Below, piece after piece: positions 1 through 8,819 of a stretch of DNA of 63,259 bases (positions are counted from its first letter, which is position 1; the number at the start of each line of letters is the position of its first letter). The notes beneath the pieces are model-generated. The model made no database searches. It worked only from the letters and a program-made list of their open reading frames with translations, and was not told where the DNA came from. Made by a program: the position numbers and the translations under genes. The stretch is from an uncultured Bacteroidales bacterium. GTDB lineage: Bacteria; Bacteroidota; Bacteroidia; Bacteroidales; Paludibacteraceae. The stretch is taken from NCBI GenBank assembly GCA_900317885.1, contig ONIM01000034.1, positions 1 to 63,259 of the forward strand. Reading direction: 5' to 3'.

Positions 1-100
1 ACAAAACTCTGAATTTCTAACGACTCTTCTTTTTCCAACTATCCTTATTGTCCCCTCCATCGTATTAAGTTTTGCTCTTACTTTAAGTGTCTTTAAGTAA

Positions 101-427
101 TTGTTAGGGTTACCTTTCTTTGGAAGTGGAGTTAAAGCGACCAGTTATGCAGATATGGCAGACGGCTCTTCGGCCAACGCCTCGTTTGCTCCTGATATGT
201 TGGAACTTGCATTCGATGGTTCGGGCAACCTCTTTATTGCCGACCAGTATTCGGTCCGCGAGATTGTCCGTGGCGCGACAGGACTGGATGACGGTACGCT
301 CGTGACCCTGTGTGAAAGTTCAGAACTTCCCCGTGTCGACGGCTTGGCTTTTGACAGCACCTACAAACATATGTACTTGTCCAATAAGTCGGCGAAGTGC
401 ATATATAAGGTGACGATTGAGCCGTAA
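101..427 (+). pseudogene. 3' remnant of an NHL-repeat (beta-propeller) protein
   Basis: The 108 readable residues match the end of an NHL-repeat protein: an ADG...A.F start of a blade, then GSGNLFIADQYSVREI and a final blade ending in IYKVTIEP. A TAA stop lies directly before the first codon (98-100). No upstream frame continues the protein, and there is no signal peptide or convincing start. Family members are secreted proteins of several hundred residues with IPT/TIG domains ahead of the propeller, so this is most likely the tail of a decayed gene. A frameshift just before the window start is also possible. Function is not assigned beyond the fold. Confidence 0.6.
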
Positions 428-440
428 AACGTACTAGCAA

Positions 441-473
441 AACGCCTTCCAGATGATCTGGAAGGCGTTTTTT
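441..473 (+). terminator. Rho-independent terminator between the NHL remnant and tRNA-Gly
   Basis: AACGCCTTCCA pairs with TGGAAGGCGTT around a 7-nt loop and is followed by six T. A short A-run on the left lets it act on the minus strand too, behind the converging tRNA. Confidence 0.85.
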
Positions 474-483
474 GAGTTTTGTG

Positions 484-556
<73 letters not shown>

Positions 557-611
557 ATTCTTTTTTAATCTTTGTAACAAGTAAAAGATCGTTGCTTCTC
601 AAAAGCGGGTG

Positions 612-643
612 CAAAAGTACTGCTTTTTTTTGATATGACCAAA
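612..643 (-). promoter_or_regulatory. Promoter of tRNA-Gly
   Basis: On the minus strand TTTG (640-643) and TACTTTTG (612-619) are separated by exactly 20 bp. The spacer ends in AAAGCAG, as in several other promoters here (62168, 49212, 23925). It is nearly identical to the promoter ahead of the greA operon. Confidence 0.8.
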
Positions 644-690
644 TTTTTTCGAAAAAAAATGCAAAAAAAATGCATTTTCTTACTTTTTTC

Positions 691-721
691 TTGAATATAT
701 GGGATTTTTTGCGTAACTTTG
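691..721 (+). promoter_or_regulatory. Promoter of the DUF2147 gene
   Basis: TTG (691-693), a 20-bp spacer and TAACTTTG (714-721) match the Bacteroidetes consensus. The start codon is 22 bp downstream. Confidence 0.75.
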
Positions 722-742
722 CAGCCTAAAACGTGAAAAATT

Positions 743-1168
743 ATGCGAAACATCTGTATTCTCTGTTTTGCTTTCATGACCATCAGTCTGCAGGCTCAAA
801 TCAGCAGTATTGTAGGAGATTGGAAAACAGTAGATGACAAAACCGGCGAGAGGCGGTCGGTAGTAACGATATACAAAGGCAGCGATGGGTTGTACTACGG
901 CAAGATCAGCAAGTTGCTGATGTATCAGGAGTTGAACCTGAAATGTGATGTGTGTCAGGGCGAAGACAAGAATGCGCCCATTGAAGGTCTGGTGATTATC
1001 CGCGGGATGAAGGCCGAGGATGGTCAGTTAGTAGGCGGGAAAGTGCTGGACCCCGAGAGCGGTAAGTTCTACTACGGCAAGATCTATATGAAGGACGGCA
1101 AGCTGGTTCTGCGCGGGAGTTTAGACAAGCGCGGGTTCCTCGGGCGCAATCAGACGTGGGTGCGCTAA
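743..1168 (+). CDS. DUF2147 family secreted protein
   Basis: This is a 141-residue protein with a signal peptide of about 18 residues ending after LQAQ. It is followed by one DUF2147 domain, recognisable from VGDWKTVDDKTGERRSVVTIY, a middle block with two cysteines (CDVC) and the closing LRGSLDKRGFLGRNQTWVR. DUF2147 proteins are small periplasmic or outer-membrane-associated beta proteins of unknown role. The length is normal for the family. It has its own promoter at 691-721, and rdgB follows after 51 bp. The stop codon lies inside a perfect 16-bp palindrome. Confidence 0.88.
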   Translation: MRNICILCFAFMTISLQAQISSIVGDWKTVDDKTGERRSVVTIYKGSDGLYYGKISKLLMYQELNLKCDVCQGEDKNAPIEGLVIIRGMKAEDGQLVGGKVLDPESGKFYYGKIYMKDGKLVLRGSLDKRGFLGRNQTWVR

Positions 1169-1177
1169 CGTTAGCGC
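1162..1177. repeat. Perfect 16-bp palindrome over the DUF2147 stop codon
   Basis: GCGCTAACGTTAGCGC is fully self-complementary and includes the TAA stop. A wider pairing of CGGGCGC (1141-1147) with GCGCCCG (1174-1180) encloses it. No T-run follows, so it is not an ordinary terminator. It may act on the mRNA between DUF2147 and rdgB. Confidence 0.5.
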
Positions 1178-1219
1178 CCGTCGGGAGCCCCATAGAACGA
1201 ATAATATATATAAAGAAGT

Positions 1220-1912
1220 ATGAGATTGGTATTTGCATCGAATAATGCGCATAAGTTAAGCGAGGTGCGGGCAATGATGCCGGAAGGCATCGAGGTGCTG
1301 AGTCTGAAAGATATCGGATTTGAGGCCGAGATCGAAGAGACCGGCGAGACCTTAGAGGAGAACAGCCTGATCAAAGCCCGCACGATATGGGACTTTATTA
1401 ATGATGGAATGAGCGCGGCAAAGCCGCTCAATGATGGATTGATGATTGACGGGGTATTTGCGGACGATACGGGTCTGGAGATCGACGCGCTGAACGGCGA
1501 GCCGGGAGTATATACGGCGAGGTGGTATAGGAGGGAGCCTACCCTAACCCTCCCAAAAGGGAAGGAAATGACTGATGAGATGCTGAACTTCCATTGTAAC
1601 CGTGCGAAGGCGCTGCGGGAGTTGGAAGGCAAAGAGAATCGGGGATGTCAGTTTAGAACCGTGATTACATTATTGATGAATGGCGACGCTACGCTTAATG
1701 GTGGAATGATTCAAATAGAAGGGGTTGTACGCGGACGGATAGCCGAAGAAGAGTACGGGGAAGGAGGATTCGGTTACGATCCGGTATTCATCCCCGAAGG
1801 ATACGACAAGACTTTCGGCGAACTGCCGGCTGAGCTGAAGAACAGCATCAGTCACCGCGCAAGAGCCATTCAGGAACTGGTGAAGGTTCTGAATGATAGA
1901 ATGATGGATTGA
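1220..1912 (+). CDS. rdgB: XTP/dITP diphosphatase, RdgB/HAM1 family, with several insertions
   Basis: Cytoplasmic house-cleaning pyrophosphatase that hydrolyses dITP and XTP to the monophosphate. Family motifs are present: FASNNAHKLSEVRAM at the N-terminus, EETGETLEENSLIKA, the active-site FADDTGLEIDALNGEPGVY, and GGFGYDPVFIPEGYDKTF with SHRARA near the end. At 230 residues it is some 30-35 longer than usual. The excess sits at about 58-76 (encoded around a GC-rich hairpin), about 104-120 (the AGCCTACC element) and about 152-165, plus the tail NDRMMD from an octamer repeat. None interrupts a catalytic motif, so activity is probably kept. The stop is 4 bp before the porZ start, implying coupling. 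Confidence 0.93.
   Translation: MRLVFASNNAHKLSEVRAMMPEGIEVLSLKDIGFEAEIEETGETLEENSLIKARTIWDFINDGMSAAKPLNDGLMIDGVFADDTGLEIDALNGEPGVYTARWYRREPTLTLPKGKEMTDEMLNFHCNRAKALRELEGKENRGCQFRTVITLLMNGDATLNGGMIQIEGVVRGRIAEEEYGEGGFGYDPVFIPEGYDKTFGELPAELKNSISHRARAIQELVKVLNDRMMD
1536..1567 (+). repeat. AGCCTACC/hairpin element, copy in rdgB
   Basis: Begins AGCCTACCCTAACCC, then TCCC-AAAA-GGGA and AGGAA. It reads in frame as EPTLTLPKGKE (residues about 106-116) where other HAM1 proteins have a short loop. It is related to the copies at 47854-47886 and 57812-57850. Confidence 0.75.
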
Positions 1913-1920
1913 TGGAATGA
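1891..1920 (+). repeat. Octamer tandem repeat at the rdgB/porZ junction
   Basis: GAATGATA, GAATGATG, GATTGATG and GAATGA follow one another without gaps. The third unit contains the rdgB stop and the last one the porZ start codon. Confidence 0.8.
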
Positions 1921-4900
1921 AAAAGATACTAACCATATTATGCTGTATCGCTACGATGACGTACGGATATAGCCAGCAATGGACGACATTCTTTGCGTAC
2001 AACCAAGTGACGCAGATAGCAATGTCTCCGGAGCGGATATATGCCATTTCTGACGGCAGTCTTTACAGCGTCGATAAGATATCGGAACAGATCCGTATCT
2101 ACAATAGTCAGTCAGGTCTGCACAGCACCGGTATCTCGTGTATCCAATACGACGATGCGCGCAACCAACTGATCATCGCCTATCAATCCGGTAAGATAGA
2201 TCTGCTGACGTCCTCCGGGGTGCAGTATATCAGCGATTTGTACGACAAAGATATGACGCAGCGCAAGACGGTGAATAATATCACTATCAGTGGTTACACC
2301 GCCTATCTCTCCACAGCGTACGGCGTACAGACGATGAATCTGAAGCAGAACAAGTTAGTAGATAGTTACTGGTTGCGCCCGAATGGAGAAGAGACGGATA
2401 TCCGGGATGTTGTTCTGTTCGGAGACAGTATTTATGCGTTCACGACGGATAGTCTGTTCTGCGCCAAGCTAAGCGATAATATCGTGGACTACCGTTACTG
2501 GAAGCGTGAGCTTCGCAGCGGTCGCATTGCTCCGGATCCGGACAAGGGCGTGCACTACAACGATGGTACGAGCGATTGGTATGCAGGTGGCGGGGAAGGA
2601 ATCGTTCGCGTCAGCGCTACCGAACGGCAGAGTTACAAGCCGGAAGGACCGAAGACGAACACCCCGTATAGTCTAACGGCGGTGAATGGCCAGGTATGGA
2701 TGGTACCCGGAGGACGATGGGCCGTGCAATATTCCCGTCCCGGCGTGGCAATGCACTACAACGGTCAGCAATGGACGAACATAGAGACTGCATACATAGA
2801 ATCCAAGACGGGTCTTCAAGCTCTGGATTTCATGAATACAGCAGTCGATCCGCACGACCCGAGCCATTATTTCGTCACGAGTTATGGCACAGGTTTGTAT
2901 GAGTTCCGCGCAGATAGTTTGGTCAAGCACTATCTGCCGGCAGAAGATAATACGATCGTCGCGGTCATCCCTTCCTCGCCGGCCTTATACACCCGTCTGG
3001 ATTGCGCGGTGTACGATGAGGACAATCACTTATGGTTTTTCACCACGGGCAGCGACAAGCAGTTACAATGCTTAGACGCAAATGGTCAATGGCACGCTAT
3101 CACGGTGCGCACGAGTGGCGGGACACCACTTGAGATTCCTACTCCTACAGGTCTATTGATTGATCAAAGGAACGCGAACCATAAATGGTTCTGTATCGGT
3201 CGCTATGCGGTAGGAGTGACGCTTTTAGACGACGGCGGCACCCGATGGGACGAGACGGATGACGTGACTTATACGCGCAGCAGCTGGGTGGATCAGCACG
3301 GCAAGGCATTCGAAGTACAGGCAATATACGGTATTGCGCAAGACGCGTTAGGACGTATCTGGATTGTCAGCGAGCAAGGCGCAGCATATATTGACAGCCA
3401 AACAGATTTCAAGACCTCGAACGCTATCGTACGTCCGGATTTCGAAGATAACAACGGCGAGAACCCTATCACGTCGCTGAAGATGAATGCTATTGCCGTA
3501 GATGCCGAAGGACAGATATGGTTAGGCACGGATGAGTTAGGCGTCTATGTCTTAGACAGCGCATCGACGGAGATCAAGGCGCACTATACCACGGAGAACT
3601 CCGCCCTACCGTCCAACAGCATCTTGTCGCTCGCAGCTGACGAACAGGGGGTAGTATGGCTGGGTTCCTCGGAAGGACTGGTTCGGTTCGATCCCAACGG
3701 CAGTGAAGAAGGGCTGAAAGGCAATATAGCGAATGAAGAAGACCATTTGGATCCGGGCAGTATGCAACAATGGAGACTTCACCTGTCGTACAACAACGCC
3801 ACGGAGGTGGTAGGAACAGAGCAACATATCTTTGCCATCGCAAACGGAGCCCTCTTCTCCTTTAATCGCGCAGACGAAGCAATCGAATATTGGGACCAGA
3901 CGAAAGGTCTAAACGGCACCACTATCACGCATATATGCCGAGACAAGGCGTCGGGAAGTCTTGTGATCGTTTATAGTGACGGACGTATTGATCTCATGGA
4001 TACGGATGGTACGGTACGTCAGATGCCGGATATATCCGTCAAAGCCGGTGCTGTCTCTGTCAGTGTCAATAGCGCCCGAAGCGGAGATAAGAATACGTAT
4101 CTGGCTATGCAGTTCGGCATCGTCGCTATCAACTGCAAGCGGGGAGAAGTGAAAGATACCTATTATATAGGCCATGAGGCGGCAGATGTAGATGTACTGG
4201 CCGTATTGGAGAAAGGCGACTCGATCTATGCTTTCTCCGCCGACTCGATGTACAGCGGATGTATGCGGGATAACTTAGCAGACTACCATTTCTGGCACGC
4301 TAACCCTGTTCCTCTCCGCGATCTAACGCACGCCGAACAGGCTCACAATCAGATATATACCGTTCAGCATGACTCCTTATACCGCTATGAAAACGGCGCA
4401 TGGCAATTAGTGGACGGCAAGCAGACCAGCTGGATTCACGCCACAGACGGCAAGATGCTTGTTTGCTCCGAAGAGCGGAATTTATACGAGTTGAACGAAG
4501 CGGGAGAGTTAACCGGTTTATGCGACCGCTATTACATCAACGACGCCATCTATTCGCGAGGCGAATACTGGTTAGGCGAGAAAAACTGGGGTCTGATCCG
4601 TTTAGGCACCTCAGGCGATGAGTTCTACCACACGGAAGGTCCCAACACCAATTCGGCATACTACGTTCATACCGCGCACGGACATGTCTATGCGGTAAAC
4701 GGCGGGCGGTGGGCCTCCGAATATATCCGTCCGGCGAGGATCAATGTATATGACGGTACGAGTTGGCGCGGGGTAACCGAATACGAACTGATTGCAAACC
4801 TAGGTAAATGGATCATAGACCCCGTGAGCGTGGCGGTGGACAACCAGGATCCGGGACACTATTATGTAGCGGCTTACGGATGCGGTGTTATCGAGTTCCG

Positions 4901-5987
4901 GAATTTCGAACCGGTCAAACAGTATAACTCAGAGAACAGTACCCTCAAGCCGGTGAACAGCACTATCAATCCGGAATTCTACACGCGTACGGACGGAGCG
5001 ATGATGGACAAAGAAGGCAATCTATGGGTGATGAATGCGACAACGATCGGCAAGCCTCTTCATGTTCTAACAAAGACAGGGCAATGGGTAGGTCTGAGTA
5101 TGCGTAGCGAGGGCACGGACATTGTCTTCAATACTCCAGCCGGCATATGGCCGGACAGACGCGACAGCCGCTACAAATGGATGATGGACCAGCGAGCAGA
5201 TGCCCGCGGCGTGATTTTCCATTTCGACAACGGTACTCCTACCTCCACTTACGATGATCATTGTATAAGGAGAAATACCTTCGTTGATCAGAACAATAAC
5301 ATCCTCACGCCGAACTATTTCTACAGTCTGGCTCAGGACAAGAATAACCGCGTCTGGATCGGGACCGACAAAGGCATATTGATTATCCCGAGCGAAGTGG
5401 ATTTCTTCCAATCCAACGCTTGCCGACGTATCATCATCCCGCGCAATGACGGTACGGGTTTAGGCGATTACTTGTTAGGGGAAGAGCAGATCAAATGTAT
5501 GCTTGCGGACGAAGGCAACCGGATGTGGATCGGTACCGCCGGATCGGGTCTGTACCTCATCGAAGACGATACCATCACCGCAGCGCATTTCACAGAGAGT
5601 AACTCTCTCTTGCCTTCCAATAACGTGCTGTCGTTAACTATCGTGCCGGAGACAGGCGAACTCTTTGTCGGTACAGAGAAAGGCATCGCATCCTATCGCA
5701 GCGATGCGAGCGAAGCGAAGGAGGATATGTCCGGCGCATATGCATACCCGAACCCGGTACGTCCGGATTACGGCGGCATGATCACCATCGCGGGGCTGAT
5801 GGATAACAGCGAAGTACGTATTGTGGATAGCGGCGGAGGATTGGTATGCCGCACGCGCAGCCATGGCGGTACAGCCGTCTGGGACGGCAAACTGCCGGAC
5901 GGCAGACGCGCAACACCGGGCGTCTATACCGCATTATGCAACGCTGTAGGAGGACACACCGCGGTGAAGATATTAGTAATTCGGTAA
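1917..5987 (+). CDS. PorZ-like beta-propeller protein, apparent tandem fusion of two PorZ modules with one T9SS C-terminal domain
   Basis: A 1356-residue secreted protein with a signal peptide ending near YGYSQQ (about residue 19). Residues about 19-610 and 616-1270 are two diverged copies of one architecture. SQQWTTFFAYN matches MQQWRLHLSYN; GGRWAVQYSRP matches GGRWASEYIRP; DPSHYFVTSYGTGLYEFR matches DPGHYYVAAYGCGVIEFR; ALYTRLDCAVYDEDNHLW matches EFYTRTDGAMMDKEGNLW. Each copy holds the two-propeller layout of PorZ, with Reg_prop-type blades such as GQIWLGTDELGVYVLD. Only the second copy is followed by a T9SS sorting domain, from AYAYPNPV at about 1272 to the end. Known PorZ is roughly 780 residues and belongs to the PorU-V-Q-Z attachment complex on the cell surface. 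The linker is about residues 603-615. A related two-component propeller protein other than PorZ is possible. Confidence 0.8.
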   Translation: MKKILTILCCIATMTYGYSQQWTTFFAYNQVTQIAMSPERIYAISDGSLYSVDKISEQIRIYNSQSGLHSTGISCIQYDDARNQLIIAYQSGKIDLLTSSGVQYISDLYDKDMTQRKTVNNITISGYTAYLSTAYGVQTMNLKQNKLVDSYWLRPNGEETDIRDVVLFGDSIYAFTTDSLFCAKLSDNIVDYRYWKRELRSGRIAPDPDKGVHYNDGTSDWYAGGGEGIVRVSATERQSYKPEGPKTNTPYSLTAVNGQVWMVPGGRWAVQYSRPGVAMHYNGQQWTNIETAYIESKTGLQALDFMNTAVDPHDPSHYFVTSYGTGLYEFRADSLVKHYLPAEDNTIVAVIPSSPALYTRLDCAVYDEDNHLWFFTTGSDKQLQCLDANGQWHAITVRTSGGTPLEIPTPTGLLIDQRNANHKWFCIGRYAVGVTLLDDGGTRWDETDDVTYTRSSWVDQHGKAFEVQAIYGIAQDALGRIWIVSEQGAAYIDSQTDFKTSNAIVRPDFEDNNGENPITSLKMNAIAVDAEGQIWLGTDELGVYVLDSASTEIKAHYTTENSALPSNSILSLAADEQGVVWLGSSEGLVRFDPNGSEEGLKGNIANEEDHLDPGSMQQWRLHLSYNNATEVVGTEQHIFAIANGALFSFNRADEAIEYWDQTKGLNGTTITHICRDKASGSLVIVYSDGRIDLMDTDGTVRQMPDISVKAGAVSVSVNSARSGDKNTYLAMQFGIVAINCKRGEVKDTYYIGHEAADVDVLAVLEKGDSIYAFSADSMYSGCMRDNLADYHFWHANPVPLRDLTHAEQAHNQIYTVQHDSLYRYENGAWQLVDGKQTSWIHATDGKMLVCSEERNLYELNEAGELTGLCDRYYINDAIYSRGEYWLGEKNWGLIRLGTSGDEFYHTEGPNTNSAYYVHTAHGHVYAVNGGRWASEYIRPARINVYDGTSWRGVTEYELIANLGKWIIDPVSVAVDNQDPGHYYVAAYGCGVIEFRNFEPVKQYNSENSTLKPVNSTINPEFYTRTDGAMMDKEGNLWVMNATTIGKPLHVLTKTGQWVGLSMRSEGTDIVFNTPAGIWPDRRDSRYKWMMDQRADARGVIFHFDNGTPTSTYDDHCIRRNTFVDQNNNILTPNYFYSLAQDKNNRVWIGTDKGILIIPSEVDFFQSNACRRIIIPRNDGTGLGDYLLGEEQIKCMLADEGNRMWIGTAGSGLYLIEDDTITAAHFTESNSLLPSNNVLSLTIVPETGELFVGTEKGIASYRSDASEAKEDMSGAYAYPNPVRPDYGGMITIAGLMDNSEVRIVDSGGGLVCRTRSHGGTAVWDGKLPDGRRATPGVYTALCNAVGGHTAVKILVIR

Positions 5988-5990
5988 TAA

Positions 5991-6016
5991 AAAAAGCAGG
6001 CGCTCGCCTGCTTTTT
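5991..6016. terminator. Bidirectional terminator between porZ and folE
   Basis: AAAAAGCAGGCG pairs with CGCCTGCTTTTT around a 2-nt gap. It serves both converging genes and overlaps the folE stop codon. Confidence 0.9.
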
Positions 6017-6599
6017 ACGACTTAATGAGTTTCATGAACTCCTCCCGGGTCTTGGCTTGATTGAAGACCCCGGTGAAATCCGAGGTGACGGTCATGGCGT
6101 GTTGTTTCTGCACGCCACGCATCTGCATGCATAAGTGCTCCGCCTCGATGACCACCATCACTCCGAGGGGATCGAGGGTATTCTGGATGCACTCCTTGAT
6201 CTGGGTCGTCAACCGCTCTTGAACCTGCAACCTGCGGGCATAGACATCCACAACGCGGGCAATCTTGCTGAGCCCGGTAATACGTCCGTTCGGGATATAC
6301 GCCACGTGCACCTTCCCGAAGAACGGCAACATATGATGCTCGCACAGGGAGTAGAAATCAATATCTTTGACCACCACCATCTGGCGGTAATCTTCCTCGA
6401 ATAACGCAGAGCGGAGAATCGCCTCCGGATCTTCGTTATAGCCTTTGCAGAGGAACTGCAAGGCTTTTCCCACACGATGGGGAGTCTTAACCAGGCCCTC
6501 ACGGGTCGGGTCCTCACCTATTTGCGTCAGGGTCTTCTCTACCGCCCTGGCGATCTCGTCTGTTACAGACTGAGAGGGATGAAATTCTTGCAGGTCCAT
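6015..6599 (-). CDS. folE: GTP cyclohydrolase I
   Basis: Converts GTP to 7,8-dihydroneopterin triphosphate, the first step toward tetrahydrofolate or queuosine-type pterins; cytoplasmic. At 194 residues it is normal for the short bacterial form. The zinc ligands are visible as C86 and H89 in [10 protein letters not shown] and C157 in [25 protein letters not shown] and [23 protein letters not shown] are the other hallmark stretches. The start codon overlaps the stop of the upstream SPOR gene by one base (TAATG), so translation is probably coupled. It is the last gene of the minus-strand run that starts near 11500. Confidence 0.97.
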   Translation of the reverse strand: MDLQEFHPSQSVTDEIARAVEKTLTQIGEDPTREGLVKTPHRVGKALQFLCKGYNEDPEAILRSALFEEDYRQMVVVKDIDFYSLCEHHMLPFFGKVHVAYIPNGRITGLSKIARVVDVYARRLQVQERLTTQIKECIQNTLDPLGVMVVIEAEHLCMQMRGVQKQHAMTVTSDFTGVFNQAKTREEFMKLIKS

Positions 6600-6988
6600 T
6601 ATTGCAACACTTGTATTTTATCACGCACAATATACGTATCCCCCATCAGTTCGGGATACTGCGCTACGATAACTTTCTTATACTCCCGCGCCTCTTCGTA
6701 GGTACGGAAATCGCCGATACGCACTTTCCAGAACGGCGGCAAATACTGGACATAAACGGATTGATCGAGGGTCTGTTTGACTTTCTCCTCCAACTCCAGC
6801 GCTTCACCTTTCGCGGTCTGCTGCTGATTAGAGGAGTATATCTGGACGCGGTATCCGTCTATCTCCACCAACTCGCGTTTTCCGTTCACCGCCTCATCCA
6901 GGAGTACCGACATCGCAGAGTCCTGTACGATTTGGATACCCGGTATCGAATCCAAAACGGATAATAATATGACTAATATTAGTTTCAT
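6599..6988 (-). CDS. SPOR-domain secreted protein
   Basis: A 129-residue protein with a hydrophobic signal sequence ([17 protein letters not shown]) followed by one SPOR domain from about residue 45. Recognisable parts are [10 protein letters not shown] at its start, the paired [19 protein letters not shown] and the terminal [14 protein letters not shown] domains bind glycan strands of peptidoglycan that lack stem peptides, usually at division sites, so a periplasmic wall role is inferred. The ATG at 6988 was chosen because 13 extra upstream codons would be translated from the tandem repeat at 7001-7041. Its stop overlaps the folE start. Confidence 0.85.
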   Translation of the reverse strand: MKLILVILLSVLDSIPGIQIVQDSAMSVLLDEAVNGKRELVEIDGYRVQIYSSNQQQTAKGEALELEEKVKQTLDQSVYVQYLPPFWKVRIGDFRTYEEAREYKKVIVAQYPELMGDTYIVRDKIQVLQ

Positions 6989-7000
6989 ATAGGATAAATC

Positions 7001-7041
7001 TCTAACGAATAACCAACTTATCACCAACTTATATCTAACGA
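7001..7041. repeat. 11-bp direct repeat framed by an 8-bp repeat
   Basis: ACCAACTTATC (7012-7022) and ACCAACTTATA (7023-7033) are flanked by TCTAACGA at 7001-7008 and again at 7034-7041. It fills most of the junction between the nucleoside kinase stop and the SPOR gene start. Confidence 0.8.
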
Positions 7042-7062
7042 TTCAATGCAAAATTCGTGCCA

Positions 7063-8757
7063 TTAGTAGCGGAATGACGAACCGCCGACGAACTCGCGGA
7101 GGAAGGATGTAGGCGGGATCTCGCGCTCGGGAACCGGTACGAAATACTGCAGGAACTTCAAGAGCCGGTGCGCTTCGGTGTACTCGTCGCAGAACTTAGG
7201 CACCTCCTGCAAGATCGGTTCCGCATGGCGTTTCAATACCGCGAACTCGAAGATCAGCGCGGAGTTGAACATCACATCCGCTTCCTCCTGGAAGGGATAG
7301 ACCCATTTGGTCTCGCCGCGGATGACGGACGGGCAACGGGCTATGGTCTCGCGCGCCGAGAATCCACGGTACTTATAATCGCGTACCACGCGGCGGAGAA
7401 GACGTATATCCGTCGTCGGAATCCAGTTATGGTTATCAATATTGATGGTCGTCAGGGCGGACACATAGATCTTATACGTCAGTTCACGCGGTAGATCCGG
7501 CAGGATACACGGATTGAGTGCATGCAAGCCTTCGATGACGAGGACAGAGTCCTTCTGGAGTTTGAGTTTATTGCCCTTGAAGACGCGCTCGCCTTTTGTA
7601 AAATCATATGTCGGCAGATTCACCTCCTTACCGTCTAACAGATCATGCATCTGCTCACGGAAGAAGGGCAGATCGACGGCATTGACAGTCTCAAAGTCGT
7701 ACTGACCATTCTCATCCTTCGGCGTATCGACACGGTTGACGAAATAATCATCCATGGAAAGCACCTCCGGCCTAATACCATCTACCAGCAGCTGGATCTG
7801 CAGACGCTTGGAGAAAGTAGTCTTACCGGACGAAGAAGCACCGGAGATAAAGACAATCTTCGGCCGTTTGGTGGCGATAGAATCTGCTATCTGGGCGATC
7901 TTCTTCTCATGCAAAGCCTCCGCTAACTTGATCAGCCCGAAAGACTTGTTCTGCTTGCAGGCTACATTGAAATCATTGACGTTATTGATGCGCAGCAGTT
8001 TGTTCCAGCGGTTATACTCCTGGAAGATGGAGAACATCTTATCCTGCGGAATGGCATCCTCGAGGATAGTCGGGTTCGTACGGTTCGGGATACGCAGCAA
8101 CAGGCCGTCCTGGAAGGGCTGCAAATCAAACACATTGATATAGCCCGAAGACGGCAGAAGGACGTTGGTATAATAATCGATAAAGTCCCCCATGCGGAAA
8201 TATCGGCAGTAGGGGTTACCGAGCGTCTCGAAGATCGAGGACTCGTTATTGTACCGCTCGGCAAACATCCGGATAACCTCTTTGGTCTGTTTCTCTTCCT
8301 CGTAGATAGGTCGGTCCTCCGCGATGATCTGATGCATTCGCTCTTTGATGGCATGTACCATGTCGGGCGTCACTACCGGCGGTTCTTTCTCGTCCTCGGA
8401 GTCTGCTTCTTTGGGCTGATGCCACTGCAGCGTGCAGTAGTAACCCTTACTGATCGGGTGCTCGATACGCAGGTCTATATCGGGGAACAACTCATTGATG
8501 GCGCAGGCCAGCACCATATTTAGTGTACGCACGTACGCGCGCATGCCTGAAGGCGAGCTGGCGTCCAGAAACTCGATGTCTTTGGGCTTATACAGCAGGA
8601 AATCGAGGTTCTCCACCTTGTAGTTCACGTGCGCAGCGATAATCGGATACGGCAACTGAATGCCCAGCAGATCTTTTAGTTCAATCAACGATATTCCGCG
8701 CGGTACGTCGTGATACAGATGTGTGTTTTTACAATAGATGGTGATGGTTTGCTCCAT
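7063..8757 (-). CDS. TGS/tRNA-SAD-type nucleoside (uridine) kinase
   Basis: A 564-residue Bacteroidetes-type nucleoside kinase. The N-terminus (1-60, MEQTITIYCKNTHLY) resembles a TGS domain. About 70-260 looks like the second additional domain of threonyl-tRNA synthetase (HPISKGYYCTLQW). The C-terminal half is a uridine kinase/PRK domain with Walker A FISGASSSGKTTFSKRL near residue 295, then LSMDDYFVNRVDTPKDENG and VIEGLHALNP. It should phosphorylate uridine or cytidine for salvage, but substrate cannot be read from sequence. The start at 8757 avoids reading through the nonamer repeat and kdsA. kdsA lies 53 bp upstream in the same direction. Confidence 0.88.
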   Translation of the reverse strand: MEQTITIYCKNTHLYHDVPRGISLIELKDLLGIQLPYPIIAAHVNYKVENLDFLLYKPKDIEFLDASSPSGMRAYVRTLNMVLACAINELFPDIDLRIEHPISKGYYCTLQWHQPKEADSEDEKEPPVVTPDMVHAIKERMHQIIAEDRPIYEEEKQTKEVIRMFAERYNNESSIFETLGNPYCRYFRMGDFIDYYTNVLLPSSGYINVFDLQPFQDGLLLRIPNRTNPTILEDAIPQDKMFSIFQEYNRWNKLLRINNVNDFNVACKQNKSFGLIKLAEALHEKKIAQIADSIATKRPKIVFISGASSSGKTTFSKRLQIQLLVDGIRPEVLSMDDYFVNRVDTPKDENGQYDFETVNAVDLPFFREQMHDLLDGKEVNLPTYDFTKGERVFKGNKLKLQKDSVLVIEGLHALNPCILPDLPRELTYKIYVSALTTINIDNHNWIPTTDIRLLRRVVRDYKYRGFSARETIARCPSVIRGETKWVYPFQEEADVMFNSALIFEFAVLKRHAEPILQEVPKFCDEYTEAHRLLKFLQYFVPVPEREIPPTSFLREFVGGSSFRY

Positions 8758-8774
8758 AATGGTATAATGTTTTT

Positions 8775-8819
8775 CTAGTTTTCCTAGTTTTCCTAGTTTT
8801 CCTAGTTTCTCTAGTTGAC
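8775..8819. repeat. Nonamer tandem repeat between kdsA and the nucleoside kinase
   Basis: Five units of CTAGTTTTC, the last two with one or two changes, run without gaps. The kdsA stop codon (8811-8813) lies inside the fifth unit. Confidence 0.9.
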
